A DNA stretch of 64,000 nucleotides. Source: CBDCUQ01 sp965222835. GTDB taxonomy: Bacteria > Pseudomonadota > Alphaproteobacteria > Rhizobiales > Hyphomicrobiaceae. Shown here piece by piece: positions 34,063 to 43,261 of this stretch. A model generated the notes under the pieces. That model made no database searches. It saw only the letters and a list, made by a program, of their open reading frames with translations, and was not told the origin of the DNA. Made by a program: the position numbers and the translations under genes. How positions within the stretch are numbered: the first letter of the stretch is position 1; every line of letters starts with the position of its first letter. Where the stretch lies: the NCBI GenBank assembly GCA_965222835.1, contig CBDCUQ010000001.1, positions 124,001-188,000 on the forward strand, in the 5' to 3' direction.

Positions 34063-35596
34063 TGCCCTCTCCCAACGGGTTTCCGTGTTCGTCAAGGACC
34101 TCCGCAGACGCCAGCGCTTCAGCCACCCGTCCGGTCTCCCCGTAATACTCGGCGCGTTCCCAGAATCGCGGCCTGGCAATTCCCGTAGACCGGTGCCGGC
34201 CCGTCAGCTTGCCATTGGCATCTTCGCCCGTGATTTCGTAAACGACCAGGTTTTGAAGCGTAACGGTATCGTCTTCCAAACCGATCACTTCGGTAATGTG
34301 CGTCACCTTTCTCGACCCGTCGCGCAGACGCGACGCCTGCACAATAACGTCGATCGATCCGACGATCATTTCGCGAATGGTACGTACGGGTAGCGCATAC
34401 CCGCCCATCATGATCATGGATTCGAGACGACTAATGGCCTCACGCGGACTGTTGGAGTGAAGCGTACCCATGGAACCGTCATGGCCAGTGTTCATCGCCT
34501 GCAGGAGGTCGAAAGCCTCGGGTCCACGAACCTCGCCGACGATGATCCGTTCAGGACGCATACGCAGACAGTTCTTGACCAGGTCACGCATGGTAATCTC
34601 ACCCTCGCCCTCGAGGTTGGGCGGGCGCGTTTCCAGTCGAACAACGTGCGGCTGCTGCAATTGAAGCTCGGCCGAGTCCTCGCATGTGATAATGCGTTCG
34701 TCATGGTCCACGCAGCCTGTAAGACAGTTGAGTAGTGTGGTCTTACCGGAACCCGTACCGCCGGAGATCAGCACGTTACAACGCACGCGCCCAATGACCT
34801 CAAGCACCGTCTTGGCCGCTGGTGTCAGCGATCCAAATTGAACGAGGTTGTCGAGCTTCAGACGGTCTTTCTTGAACTTACGAATCGTGAGCGCGGCGCC
34901 ATCGATAGCAAGCGGTGGCGCAATGACGTTGACGCGCGAGCCATCGGGCAAACGCGCGTCGCATATCGGGCTCGATTCATCGACACGCCTGCCAACCTGA
35001 CTGACGATACGCTGACAAATGTTCATCAGCTGTTGGTTGTCTGCAAAGCGCACATTTGTCTTCTGCACTTTACCGCTGACTTCGATGTATGTGGTATTCG
35101 CACCATTGACCATGATGTCAGCGATATCATCGCGCGCCAGCAGAGGTTCAAGCGGCCCGTAACCCAGAACGTCGTTACAGATATCCTCGAGCAGCTCCTC
35201 CTGCTCGGCAATCGACATCACAACGTTCTTGACCTGAATGATCTCGCCAACGATGTCGCGAATCTCGTCACGCGCCGACGCGGCATCCAGCTTTGCAAGC
35301 TGCGTAAGATCGATGGTATCGATCAGCGCGTTGAACACCGTCGTCTTGACGTCGTAATACTCCTCCGAATGCCGGCGCTGCTGCGTCTCCGCTTCTGGCG
35401 CAGTCGGCGGCGGCGGCGGCGCGGAAGCCGGAGCACGCTGTTGCTGAGCGGGTTTAGTAGCAGCCGGTGCAGGCGCGCGCTGTTGCGCTGCTCCAGGCTT
35501 TGGAGCCGCAGGTGCCGGCTGCCCCTGCTTAGCGGGAGCAGGTGCGGGCGCTACTTTGCGCGGAGGAGGTGCATCTCCAGAACGCTTCCCAAACAT
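34055..35596 (-). CDS. tadA: Tad pilus assembly ATPase TadA/CpaF
   Basis: A 513-residue VirB11-like secretion ATPase that powers Flp pilus extension. The first 75 residues are Pro/Ala/Gln-rich and disordered. The catalytic part has LGYGPLEPLLARDDIADIMVNG, the Walker A GGTGSGKTTLLN near 285, the Asp box ITCEDSAELQL, the Walker B RPERIIVGEVRGPEAFDLLQAMNTGHDGS and the His box GTLHSNSPREA. It is co-transcribed with cpaE (12 bp before) and tadB (overlap). Confidence 0.96.
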   Translation of the reverse strand: MFGKRSGDAPPPRKVAPAPAPAKQGQPAPAAPKPGAAQQRAPAPAATKPAQQQRAPASAPPPPPTAPEAETQQRRHSEEYYDVKTTVFNALIDTIDLTQLAKLDAASARDEIRDIVGEIIQVKNVVMSIAEQEELLEDICNDVLGYGPLEPLLARDDIADIMVNGANTTYIEVSGKVQKTNVRFADNQQLMNICQRIVSQVGRRVDESSPICDARLPDGSRVNVIAPPLAIDGAALTIRKFKKDRLKLDNLVQFGSLTPAAKTVLEVIGRVRCNVLISGGTGSGKTTLLNCLTGCVDHDERIITCEDSAELQLQQPHVVRLETRPPNLEGEGEITMRDLVKNCLRMRPERIIVGEVRGPEAFDLLQAMNTGHDGSMGTLHSNSPREAISRLESMIMMGGYALPVRTIREMIVGSIDVIVQASRLRDGSRKVTHITEVIGLEDDTVTLQNLVVYEITGEDANGKLTGRHRSTGIARPRFWERAEYYGETGRVAEALASAEVLDEHGNPLGEGNG

Positions 35597-35608
35597 GCGA
35601 GTTTATCC

Positions 35609-36910
35609 TCAGCCCTTAAGCTTTAGCATTTCAAGAATCGGTGCCAGGCCGGACTTCTGCTCCACCTTGACCTCTTTCCGGTGCGCAAGCGACATGGCGA
35701 TATCGCGGAAGCTCTGAACCGCCTTGGACTTGGTATCCAGCTCCTCGAGCATCTGTCCGTTATTGGCGGCCTGTCCGAAGACCTCACATTCGAAGTCAAC
35801 GATCGCCAGCGCCTCCAGTCCAATGGCCTGCTCGAACTCCTTAACCGAGATCTCTGGCCGTCCCGGCATGTTGGCAAAATTGATCACCAAATGCGGCAGC
35901 CGGTCGTTCTTACGATTCTGCTTGAGCAGATCGACGACGTTCTTGGCGTTCCGCAGATTGGCTAAATCAGGTGCAGCTGTAAGCACAATCTCATCGGCTT
36001 GCAGCAAAATGCGCTTCACCCAGGGCGTCCAAGTATGGGGAAGATCGACCGCAACATAAGGTACGTTCTGGCGCACAACATCGACAACCAGATCGCAGGC
36101 TTCGGGATCGATCTCGTAGTCACGATCGAGAACCACCGGTGCCGCAAAGATCGAAAGATGCTCCGAGCACTTGGTCAAAAGTCGGTCGAGAAGAACCTCG
36201 TCAAGACGTTCGGGCGTTGCCAACGCTTCGGCGATGCCCTGCACAGGGTCCTGGTTGAAGTCCAGTCCCGTTGTACCGAACGCTAAATCGAGATCGGCAA
36301 TGATAGCATTCGCTTGAAGCACTTCCGATAGCGTCCAGCAAACGTTGTGGCAGACAGTGGACGAGCCGACACCGCCCTTGGCGCCGATGAAAGCATAGAC
36401 GTGACCAACCGGCTCGCTTTCCGGACTGTTGTAGAGATTGGAAATGCTCTCCATGAGCTGCATCGGAGCGACCGGAGCCACCAGGTACTCGCTGACACCG
36501 CGCTTCAGCAGCTCGCGATAGAGAAACACGTCGTTTGCATGCCCAACGATCACGACTTTCGTACCCGGATCACAGGTCTCGGCAAGCCGGTCAAGTTCGG
36601 CCAGCAGCTCTGCACCAGGCAGGCTCGACTCGACGATGATCAGGTTCGGTGTCGGGCTCTCCTGATAGTGCGCAACGGCTGCTGGAGCACCGCCCATATG
36701 CACGCTGACATGAGCTTTCGTCAGACGCCGGTCCTCGGACGCCGCCTGCACGGCCGAAGCTAACCCGGGCCCTTCGCAAAAGGCCTGTATCGAAATACGT
36801 GGTATGGGCCTGGCTTGAGTTGGATCCGCCGCCTCCAATGGATTTTGGAGATCAGCCTCAAGGCCCGAGTCTTCAGCCGTATTCATGTCCTGTGCGGTGT
36901 TCGCGCTCAT
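35609..36910 (-). CDS. cpaE: Pilus polar-localisation ATPase CpaE/TadZ
   Basis: A 433-residue protein with an N-terminal response-regulator-like receiver domain (about 25-150, PNLIIVESSLPGAELLAELDRL) lacking an obvious full phosphoacceptor set. A MinD/ParA-type ATPase with the deviant Walker A GAKGGVGSSTVCHNV follows near 170. TadZ/CpaE places the Tad machine at the cell pole. The start is the ATG at 36910; a TTG two codons upstream is less likely. It lies between cpaD and tadA in the conserved order. Confidence 0.94.
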   Translation of the reverse strand: MSANTAQDMNTAEDSGLEADLQNPLEAADPTQARPIPRISIQAFCEGPGLASAVQAASEDRRLTKAHVSVHMGGAPAAVAHYQESPTPNLIIVESSLPGAELLAELDRLAETCDPGTKVVIVGHANDVFLYRELLKRGVSEYLVAPVAPMQLMESISNLYNSPESEPVGHVYAFIGAKGGVGSSTVCHNVCWTLSEVLQANAIIADLDLAFGTTGLDFNQDPVQGIAEALATPERLDEVLLDRLLTKCSEHLSIFAAPVVLDRDYEIDPEACDLVVDVVRQNVPYVAVDLPHTWTPWVKRILLQADEIVLTAAPDLANLRNAKNVVDLLKQNRKNDRLPHLVINFANMPGRPEISVKEFEQAIGLEALAIVDFECEVFGQAANNGQMLEELDTKSKAVQSFRDIAMSLAHRKEVKVEQKSGLAPILEMLKLKG

Positions 36911-36926
36911 CGTCAAGAGACCTTAT

Positions 36927-37673
36927 TTAGGAGCCAGCTTCTTTCACGCTGATTTTTTCGTCGGTGGTTTTATTGGTGACACTCGATTCACCCACGGTGT
37001 ATTTCCGGAAGACCTGTTCCCTGCGCTCGCTTGCCCGCTCGCTTTCCGTTCTCGGGCCAAGCAAATCGGCCGGATTGGCAACCATGGCGGCAAGATTGCG
37101 CTGATTGGCACACCCCAGATTTGGATGCGGTAGATTCTGCGGTTCAGTCGCCAGATTCGTCGGCCATTGTCCGCACTGCGGTCCTTCGGCCATGTAGCGC
37201 AAGTAAGAGACTCGAACCGGCGGCTCACTTTCCGCCTCGTCAAAATAAGCCTCAACTTGGATCAGATTCTCGGGAAATCCACGATCGCTTAAGAGCCGGC
37301 GAATCTCACCAACGGCATGCATCGCCGAGATCTCGTTTCGCGAACCGCTGGGCGCAGCAATAATAAGCCGGCTATTCCCAGCATCGCTAGCGCGTGCCTT
37401 GTCGGCAAATCCAAGAACCGCCGCGCGCTGCCGCGGCGACAGCCCACGCGAACCGCGTGCAACATGAACGGGCAGAACTTGCGGCTCTTGCGAAACGATA
37501 ATCGGATGTCGTTGCGCAGGATCGACTAGAGTCCAACCCGCAACGCGCGCTCCGGTGTCCGAGTGCTTGCAGCCCGCCAGCACCGCCGTCAGCAGAACTG
37601 CAGCCAGGATCTTGTGCGACGGCCGGCCCGCAGCAAGTCTCGTAAAGGCCGTCTGTGTGTGTTCGGATGTCAT
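36927..37673 (-). CDS. cpaD: Pilus assembly lipoprotein CpaD
   Basis: A 248-residue CpaD-family protein. The N-terminal signal has a lipobox (LLTAVLAGC), making it an outer-membrane lipoprotein. Mature hallmarks are PVHVARGSRGLSPRQRAAVLGFA and PQCGQWPTNLATEPQNLPHPNLGCANQRNLAAMVANPADLLGPR, with two conserved cysteines. In the Tad system it helps the secretin CpaC. It sits directly after cpaC with a 22-bp gap. Confidence 0.93.
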   Translation of the reverse strand: MTSEHTQTAFTRLAAGRPSHKILAAVLLTAVLAGCKHSDTGARVAGWTLVDPAQRHPIIVSQEPQVLPVHVARGSRGLSPRQRAAVLGFADKARASDAGNSRLIIAAPSGSRNEISAMHAVGEIRRLLSDRGFPENLIQVEAYFDEAESEPPVRVSYLRYMAEGPQCGQWPTNLATEPQNLPHPNLGCANQRNLAAMVANPADLLGPRTESERASERREQVFRKYTVGESSVTNKTTDEKISVKEAGS

Positions 37674-37695
37674 GAGACCACTCCAGTGTCAGCCA

Positions 37696-39282
37696 TTATT
37701 CAACAATGAAGCCGTAATCGCCTTTAAGGTCACCCGCTGGGGCAGCCCTTCCAGACCCATAGATTCGATTGAGATGACCCAGGAAATTCGCCTTCATATC
37801 GGACGCCTCGGCCAAACCGTCGAGCGGCCGGGCCAGATCTTTTCTAGCCGTCGGCTTGACGAGTATGGGCGTCACGATGACGACGAGCTCGGTCTCCTGC
37901 TTGATGTAATCCCGGCTGCGGAAAAGCGTTCCAAGAATTGGAACATCCTTAAGTCCGGGAACACCATCGATGTTTTGGCGGACATCGTCTGAGATAAGGC
38001 CGGCCATCGCCAGCGAGCCACCGGACGGCAGTTCCACCGTCGAGTTCGCCTGACGCTTTCGAAGAGCGGGAACCGAAATCGACGATATGCTCACAGCACC
38101 CGTGTTCGTCAATTCCGACACTTCGGTCTCGATCTTCAGGCTGATTCGACCCTCGGAAAGGACGGTGGGCGTAAACGCAACGCCGACACCAAACTCCTTA
38201 TAGGTGATCGACACCTCACCATCGCTGTCGACGACAGGAATGGGATATTCGCCACCGGCCAGGAACTTCGCCGATTCACCGGAAACTGCTGTTAGATTCG
38301 GCTCGGCAAGCGTCCGCAACAGGCCATTGCGCTCAAGCGCACGCACGGTTTTCGTTATCTGGCTGCCGCCGAAGCTCCAAAACGAATCGACACCAGAGTT
38401 GCCAAACGGAGCGCCCGCTCCGTTTGGTCCCTGGTTGAACAGAGATAGAATCCCGGCGCTAGGACCAGACGTGGGAATTGCCGGTGTCGGCAGCGTTCCA
38501 AGACCCGCAGCAGCCGTCAGCGGCAACGCGTTCTCGGTCAGGATAGAAGTCGAAAAATTCCCTGAGTTGATGATCGCGCCAACATTGATGCCGAATTGCT
38601 TGAGCATCGACCGCTGAACTTCAGCAACCACGACGCGGAGCATCACCTGCTCTTCGCCTTCGACTGCCAACATATTGATCACCTTAAAATATTCGCGCTT
38701 GTCCAATGTCGGATCAGCAGTCACGATAAAGCGCGAGGCGATTTCTCCTGCCCGCGATGCGTCGATGGGATTGCGAACCGAACCGGTCAGAATGACGGTA
38801 TCATTAAGAATCTCTGAGGTGATGTTCGACCCCGGAATCAAGCGGCGGAAGAGATCGTCTAAAACCGTCGTGTCTTGCTCGATTGAGACTTCGAGGGTAA
38901 GGATCTGCTCGCCGTTGGCGTCGTAAAAGAAGGCATTCGATTGGCCGACGACCTTGCCAATCAGATGAACGCGATTTGATGTTTGCACGACGGCATCCAT
39001 CACTTCGGGTGCCGATACCATGACGTCGCGCAGCTCTTTCGGTAGCTCGACAACCAAAGACTTGTTGCGCCCGAGTTTCACGGGACGAACGGCAGGAAGG
39101 TCTCTTTCCCGAAACTTCAATATGGAATTGTGATGGGCAGGCCATCCGGCAGCCTTCACCCGCGCTCCATTTGATCCGTTAGCGCTCGCCGCACCCGGCA
39201 TCAAGAGTAGGAGCGCAGCAGCGCCAAGAATTGCCGCGCCCGCCAGGGACATGGCCCAGGGCTTCGTTGCGGTAGTTCGCAT
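37696..39282 (-). CDS. cpaC: Tad pilus outer-membrane secretin CpaC/RcpA
   Basis: A 528-residue type II/III secretin. It has a signal peptide (AGAAILGAAALLLLMPGAASA), an N-terminal domain with NKSLVVELPKELRDVMVSAPEVMDAVVQTSNRVHLIGKVVGQSN, a BON-like part, and the secretin core EGEEQVMLRVVVAEVQRSMLKQFG ending in GVPGLKDVPILGTLFRSRDYIKQETELVVIVTP. It forms the pilus exit pore. The ATG at 39282 was chosen over an upstream TTG. The protein at 42684 shares its N-terminal domain. Confidence 0.95.
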   Translation of the reverse strand: MRTTATKPWAMSLAGAAILGAAALLLLMPGAASANGSNGARVKAAGWPAHHNSILKFRERDLPAVRPVKLGRNKSLVVELPKELRDVMVSAPEVMDAVVQTSNRVHLIGKVVGQSNAFFYDANGEQILTLEVSIEQDTTVLDDLFRRLIPGSNITSEILNDTVILTGSVRNPIDASRAGEIASRFIVTADPTLDKREYFKVINMLAVEGEEQVMLRVVVAEVQRSMLKQFGINVGAIINSGNFSTSILTENALPLTAAAGLGTLPTPAIPTSGPSAGILSLFNQGPNGAGAPFGNSGVDSFWSFGGSQITKTVRALERNGLLRTLAEPNLTAVSGESAKFLAGGEYPIPVVDSDGEVSITYKEFGVGVAFTPTVLSEGRISLKIETEVSELTNTGAVSISSISVPALRKRQANSTVELPSGGSLAMAGLISDDVRQNIDGVPGLKDVPILGTLFRSRDYIKQETELVVIVTPILVKPTARKDLARPLDGLAEASDMKANFLGHLNRIYGSGRAAPAGDLKGDYGFIVE

Positions 39283-39322
39283 GGGTCGATTGCCTTTCGA
39301 CAAACTACGATTTCGGGAACAC

Positions 39323-40126
39323 TCAGTTCACGCCGTACGCACGCGACTTCACACCGTAACGCAACAACTCCACACCACTCTTCCGCCGATCTTTGCCCAA
39401 CTCGTTGCCGGCGACCGGACCACCATCCAAGTCTCTTTCGGTAATCGATCGAAGTGTGAGGCTGATCTCACCCATCGAATTGGCAAGGGCCAATTGCTCG
39501 GCCTGACGCGGCGTCAACTCCAGAGTCGCTGTGTTGGCGGCCCCTGCCGACTTCTTGCCTTCTTTGCTTTGGATCTGCTGACCGATGGCGAGAACACGGA
39601 CGTTGTAGAATAGCGTGTCACCAACATATTCGTCGCCGCCGGCCTTCCCGCGCATACGGCGGATAAGAATGACATCCACCCGATCATTCGGCAGAATGAG
39701 CCGGGCAACCGCCGTCTCCTCTTTGATCTTCGTGGAAATGGCGCGCATGCCTTTTGGCAAGATCGCCGCCAGCACACCGCCCTGTCCGGCCTTGACGAGT
39801 TTCATTCTAGTGATGGGCTCGCCCGCCATAAGGGGCGACCGCGCGATCGAGCCAGAGAATCGCGACACGGCCCTCGGATTGGACGTCTTAGTGATAAAAC
39901 CCTTCGTCACCGCGTCCTTCGGCCAGGCCTGCCAGCGGAACATGCCATCCGTCGCGATTTGTCCGAGACCGATGTCAGTCCGCGCAACCAGCACTTCGAC
40001 CGAGTTCACCTGAACCTCGACACGTTTCTCCACCGGCGGCTTGTTGACCACGCCCTTCATCAGAACAAACGCCATGACCCCGGCCACAAGGGCGACGGAA
40101 ATGCCAATCAACTGAGCTTTCTTCAT
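39323..40126 (-). CDS. cpaB: Flp pilus assembly protein CpaB
   Basis: A 267-residue protein with one N-terminal membrane anchor (LIGISVALVAGVMAFVLM). A SAF domain follows (EVLVARTDIGLGQIATDGMFRWQAWP), then RAISTKIKEETAVARLILPNDRVDVILIRR, the standard CpaB/RcpC fold. RcpC proteins bind peptidoglycan or modify pilin assembly. The start ATG is preceded by GAGGA. The gap to cpaC is 40 bp and the gap from cpaA is about 155 bp. Confidence 0.93.
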   Translation of the reverse strand: MKKAQLIGISVALVAGVMAFVLMKGVVNKPPVEKRVEVQVNSVEVLVARTDIGLGQIATDGMFRWQAWPKDAVTKGFITKTSNPRAVSRFSGSIARSPLMAGEPITRMKLVKAGQGGVLAAILPKGMRAISTKIKEETAVARLILPNDRVDVILIRRMRGKAGGDEYVGDTLFYNVRVLAIGQQIQSKEGKKSAGAANTATLELTPRQAEQLALANSMGEISLTLRSITERDLDGGPVAGNELGKDRRKSGVELLRYGVKSRAYGVN

Positions 40127-40282
40127 TGGCGCCAAGTCCTCTCGAGCCGCCGACACGGGGCTCCATGATGATTCCGAACCAGATGTTGATCGACAAACGT
40201 CAATGCCAGGTTAACTGACGTCGTAAATTGGCGCGCAGGTCGCCGCATTGCGCGTACATCCAAAATGCACAAGGCACTGAAT

Positions 40283-40807
40283 TTAGATTGAGAACGCCGA
40301 GAACCAAGGCGTGTTTGGGTAGACCCAGAGCGCCGCACCGCCAATCGCCAATCCGTAGGGAATGCCACCGCCGGCGCGATGCAGCCGGAGCACCCATTCC
40401 GGTGAGTTTGGTGGCAGCACCGGAATTCTACGAAGCACGAGAATGAGCAGCGCTAACGCGCCACCCAAAATGGCGACTTTCACCACATAAACGAAAAGTA
40501 GCTCGCTAAGTCCGACCCACAACGAGGCGACAGCGAGAAGTTTGGCGTCGCCGCCACCCAACATATTCATCGAAAACAGCGTGATCGTTATTGCCAACAC
40601 TGCGACGAACGCGGCCAGATGCCAAAGAATTTCAAAAAGCCCGAGCCCAGCCATCGGGGCCGCGACAAGGAAGGCGCCCAAAAGGACGATCGACACGCGG
40701 TTCGGAATGGTCATCGTAAAAAGATCCATGGCGCCCGCAAAGGCCATGGCCGCTGGAAACACGAAAAACAGCGGATAATCGAGCACGCCAACCAACTCCT
40801 CGTACAT
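40283..40807 (-). CDS. cpaA: Prepilin peptidase CpaA/TadV
   Basis: A 174-residue type IV aspartic prepilin peptidase that cleaves the Flp pilins. It has about six membrane segments. The two catalytic aspartates are in AMDLFTMTIPNR (early) and MLGGGDAKLLA, the GxGD motif, near 85. The N-terminal methylase domain of long prepilin peptidases is absent, as usual in Tad systems. The start is unclear: ATG at 40807 or GTG at 40831. Confidence 0.93.
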   Translation of the reverse strand: MYEELVGVLDYPLFFVFPAAMAFAGAMDLFTMTIPNRVSIVLLGAFLVAAPMAGLGLFEILWHLAAFVAVLAITITLFSMNMLGGGDAKLLAVASLWVGLSELLFVYVVKVAILGGALALLILVLRRIPVLPPNSPEWVLRLHRAGGGIPYGLAIGGAALWVYPNTPWFSAFSI

Positions 40808-41021
40808 CGCACGATGCGCGACCTCAGTCACTATTGTTCACGCTCAGCCCTAAGCATGCCTTAACAAGGACATCCGTGCATCCTGATAGGCCTGAGACGA
40901 CGCCAAAAAAACGCTGCCGCATGACAAGGCTTGTTGATGCAAGTTGGTTTAGGTGCTCTTTCGCACCAGCGGCGGATTTGAGGCTCCTGCCATCAAAATA
41001 ACGGGCTGGCTGCCGGCCGGA

Positions 41022-41195
41022 TTACTCAGCACCTTCGATTGCATCTGATAACTCACCGTACGTCGTGTTCATCATATTTGCATACGACGTCAGCGCAACA
41101 ATGATTGACGTACAAACAAGCGCGACGATCAAGGCGTACTCGTTTGCTGTCGCCCCACGTTCGTCCTCTAAGAATACCTTCAGCTTTATACTCAC
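41022..41195 (-). CDS. flp: Flp-family pilin, divergent copy
   Basis: A 57-residue Flp-like prepilin. The basic leader and processing region read KLKVFLEDERGATANEYALIVALV, where the G-AT-EY signature has Asn for the usual Ile two residues before Tyr. The hydrophobic helix continues as CTSIIVALTSYANMM. The chosen GTG at 41195 has GGGGATGGG before it; an ATG at 41210 is also possible. It is the most divergent of the three pilins and nearest cpaA; it could be a minor pilin. Confidence 0.8.
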   Translation of the reverse strand: MSIKLKVFLEDERGATANEYALIVALVCTSIIVALTSYANMMNTTYGELSDAIEGAE

Positions 41196-41472
41196 ACCCC
41201 ATCCCCGCATAAATTGCACGGGCCCCCATTGCGCGCGGCACATAGTCAAATCTACAGTAGCCGACAAAGTTGATCTTTATGCGCCGTAATAACAACACCG
41301 TACGCTGAATTTTTCGTTCACAAACCCCGAAATCTGCGGCTTCAAAGTTCAAACCAAGAAGGACGTGCGTCTAAGGAGGCACCGCTAAGAGGCCTGTTGT
41401 ATGCAAAAATGCCTAATCTGCGCCGAAAAATCAGGCAAAAAACATGTCCTCTAAGCCTCTAAGTGAGAATGA

Positions 41473-41500
41473 AGCCACCTGGGCAGTGGCGCAGGTGGCT
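41473..41500 (-). repeat. Hairpin after the middle flp gene, module A
   Basis: AGCCACCTG and CAGGTGGCT form a 9-bp stem just after the middle pilin gene (minus strand). Together with the following 24-bp block at 41517-41540 it is repeated as module B after the major pilin. The T-run is short, so it may be a partial terminator or an mRNA 3' stabiliser. Confidence 0.6.
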
Positions 41501-41551
41501 CCCTTTGCTCATGGCGAGATCCTTTGCCAGCCTCGCGGCCGACGGGCTCAC

Positions 41552-41716
41552 CTAAACGCCGTCGATTGCATCCGACAAATCACCAAATATACCGTTGAGC
41601 GAATCGCCATACGACGTCAGCGCAACAATGATCGCCGAACTTACAAGCGCGGCAATCAAACCGTACTCGATTGCTGTCGCTCCACTCTCGTCACTCAGAA
41701 AAGCATTGAGCTCCAT
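41552..41716 (-). CDS. flp: Flp-family pilin, middle copy (54 residues)
   Basis: A short intact gene: MELNAFLSDESGATAIEYG, then LIAALVSSAIIVALTSYGDS and a tail ending DAIDGV. It carries the full Flp signature, G-ATAIEYGLIA, with the cleavage site before the hydrophobic helix and the processed-pilin Glu and Tyr at positions 5-6 after cleavage. AGGG precedes the ATG. It lies between the divergent and major pilin genes and is followed by hairpin module A. Shorter than most gene finders' cut-off, it is easily missed. Confidence 0.85.
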   Translation of the reverse strand: MELNAFLSDESGATAIEYGLIAALVSSAIIVALTSYGDSLNGIFGDLSDAIDGV

Positions 41717-41840
41717 GCTCGCACCCTATCAATAAGCTCTAGCGTGGGCTTTGACCGCACCGCTTCACCTAATCAACTCTGCAGCACTCCACCGAATCCG
41801 CACTCGAAACGCTACAAGGACGCCTGCCCTTTAGAAATGA

Positions 41841-41869
41841 AGCCACCTGGGCAAGTCGCACAGGTGGCT
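41841..41869 (-). repeat. Hairpin after the major flp gene, module B
   Basis: The same 9-bp inverted repeat as module A, AGCCACCTG with CAGGTGGCT and an 11-base loop. The flanking 24-bp block at 41886-41909 is identical to that at 41517-41540. The arrangement shows that pilin gene and 3' region were duplicated together. Confidence 0.65.
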
Positions 41870-41921
41870 CCATTCACTCCTGACTAGATCCTTTGCCAGC
41901 CTCGCGGCCAGCCAAAGTGTC

Positions 41922-42095
41922 TTAGACGGCGTTGTCGAGCTCAGTAGCAACGTCGCTGAAGACGCCGTTCAGAGCCGTACCAAGAGTCGTGAGGGCGGTG
42001 ATGATGGCAACACCGACGAGGGCGGCGATGAGGCCGTACTCGATAGCGGTAGCACCCGACTCGTCCTTCACAAAGCGTGCGAAAATGTTCTTCAT
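41922..42095 (-). CDS. flp: Flp-family pilin, probable major pilin
   Basis: A 57-residue Flp prepilin: MKNIFARFVKDESGATAIEYG, then LIAALVGVAIITALTTLG and a tail ending ATELDNAV. It has the strongest ribosome site of the three (GGAGA seven bases before ATG) and lies first after a long AT-rich upstream region, so it is probably the main pilus subunit. Cleavage by CpaA is expected after the Gly of the GATAIEY motif. Confidence 0.92.
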   Translation of the reverse strand: MKNIFARFVKDESGATAIEYGLIAALVGVAIITALTTLGTALNGVFSDVATELDNAV

Positions 42096-42683
42096 GACTA
42101 CTTCTCCCGTTTCAGATGTAAGCTTACGCCTGATTAAGTTCATGGCATTTGGCTCATGCCTCGCCTTTGAACTTCGGCGAGACTACATCCCCATCTGTAA
42201 AAGATAAGTAAAAACAGCAGATTGCTCTGTATACACGTAATAACATTGAATAAACATAAACATAACAATTCGATTAAATCATGAAAGAATGAAGTATAGC
42301 TTCATGTATTGCATGGATACCAAATTATTATACTTGAGAAATACATGTAGTTCGACAATCTTTCACGGTTAAATCTGCGTAAAATGGCCGGATATTGTAC
42401 GGCATTATCGGATAGATGAGCATTTTGAAGCATAGTGATCTCGGCCAATCGTATCGCCCATCGCTACTAACTTGGCTCTTATTCGCCTGCACCACCTGCA
42501 CGCGGAAAAGAGGCAATACGTTTCGGCGTCAGCAAGCCGGACCGAATGACAAGAGCTGAAGCAGAACCGCCTAGGATCTGGACCCTCTGGCGCATTCGCA
42601 TCGAAACAGGCCGCGCGTTTGGACTTCCTTCACCATTTTTCGACTTAATCCATTGGGAATGCATCTCTGGAAGGGTCCGAACC
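42096..42683. other. 588-bp AT-rich divergent region upstream of the major flp gene
   Basis: Markedly AT-rich between about 42180 and 42400, with no credible gene. It separates the flp-cpa-tad operon (minus) from the secretin N-domain gene (plus) and should contain both promoters. One short inverted repeat is seen at 42289-42305 (ATGAAG with CTTCAT). No confident sigma-factor consensus was found. Confidence 0.4.
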
Positions 42684-43205
42684 ATGCTGCGCGCGCCGAA
42701 AAGCGAACTTACCCCCCGACGTCGCCGACATTTGGTTATGTTGGTGCTCTATATGATCGCTTTTGGATTGCTCGTCACCCCGGAGAACGCGCGCGCCGAC
42801 GACCTTGTCGTGCGCTATGACCAGGCGACACTTCTGCGCCTTCCAAGAGCTGTTTCCGAGGTCATTACTGGCAATCCGTCGGTTGCAGACGTGACCATCC
42901 AGGGCAGCAACATGCTGGTCATAACCGGCAAGACATTTGGGATCACCAACGTGATTGCCCTCGACGCCGAGCGCAACATCATTCAGGACCAGCGAGTCAT
43001 CGTTGAGCGCGACAACGCCAGTGTCGTCAATCTGTACAAGTCCAGTCAGCGCCTTTCTTTCTCATGCACGCCGTCATGCTCCTCGACATTTACGATTGGC
43101 GATGAGAACTCGTACTTCGATACGATCGCACGCCACTCAGCCGTCAAGACAAAGTTCTCCAATGGGTCCACCGAAGTGGGTGACGGAGGGCAGGGCGGGC
43201 AATAG
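42684..43205 (+). CDS. Pilus assembly protein with secretin N-terminal domain
   Basis: A 173-residue secreted protein. A signal peptide (RRHLVMLVLYMIAFGLLVTPENARA) precedes a Pil_N domain (DLVVRYDQATLLRLPRAVSEVITGNPSVADVTIQGSNMLVITGKTFGITNVIALDAERNII), the same unit as at the N-terminus of CpaC. The C-terminal part is Ser/Thr-rich with two Cys. It may plug or assist the CpaC secretin; it is common beside alphaproteobacterial tad loci. The ATG has GGAAGGG before it, while an earlier start would add a 46-residue stretch without conservation. Confidence 0.85.
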   Translation: MLRAPKSELTPRRRRHLVMLVLYMIAFGLLVTPENARADDLVVRYDQATLLRLPRAVSEVITGNPSVADVTIQGSNMLVITGKTFGITNVIALDAERNIIQDQRVIVERDNASVVNLYKSSQRLSFSCTPSCSSTFTIGDENSYFDTIARHSAVKTKFSNGSTEVGDGGQGGQ

Positions 43206-43261
43206 ACAGCGCCCGTATCATGCACGACGGCTCCTCACGCGCATGCTGCACGTCGAAAACC

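Noticed and set aside
42289..42305. ATGAAG/CTTCAT inverted repeat upstream of the major pilin gene
   Set aside because: Only 6-bp arms in AT-rich DNA, expected by chance; no regulator can be suggested.
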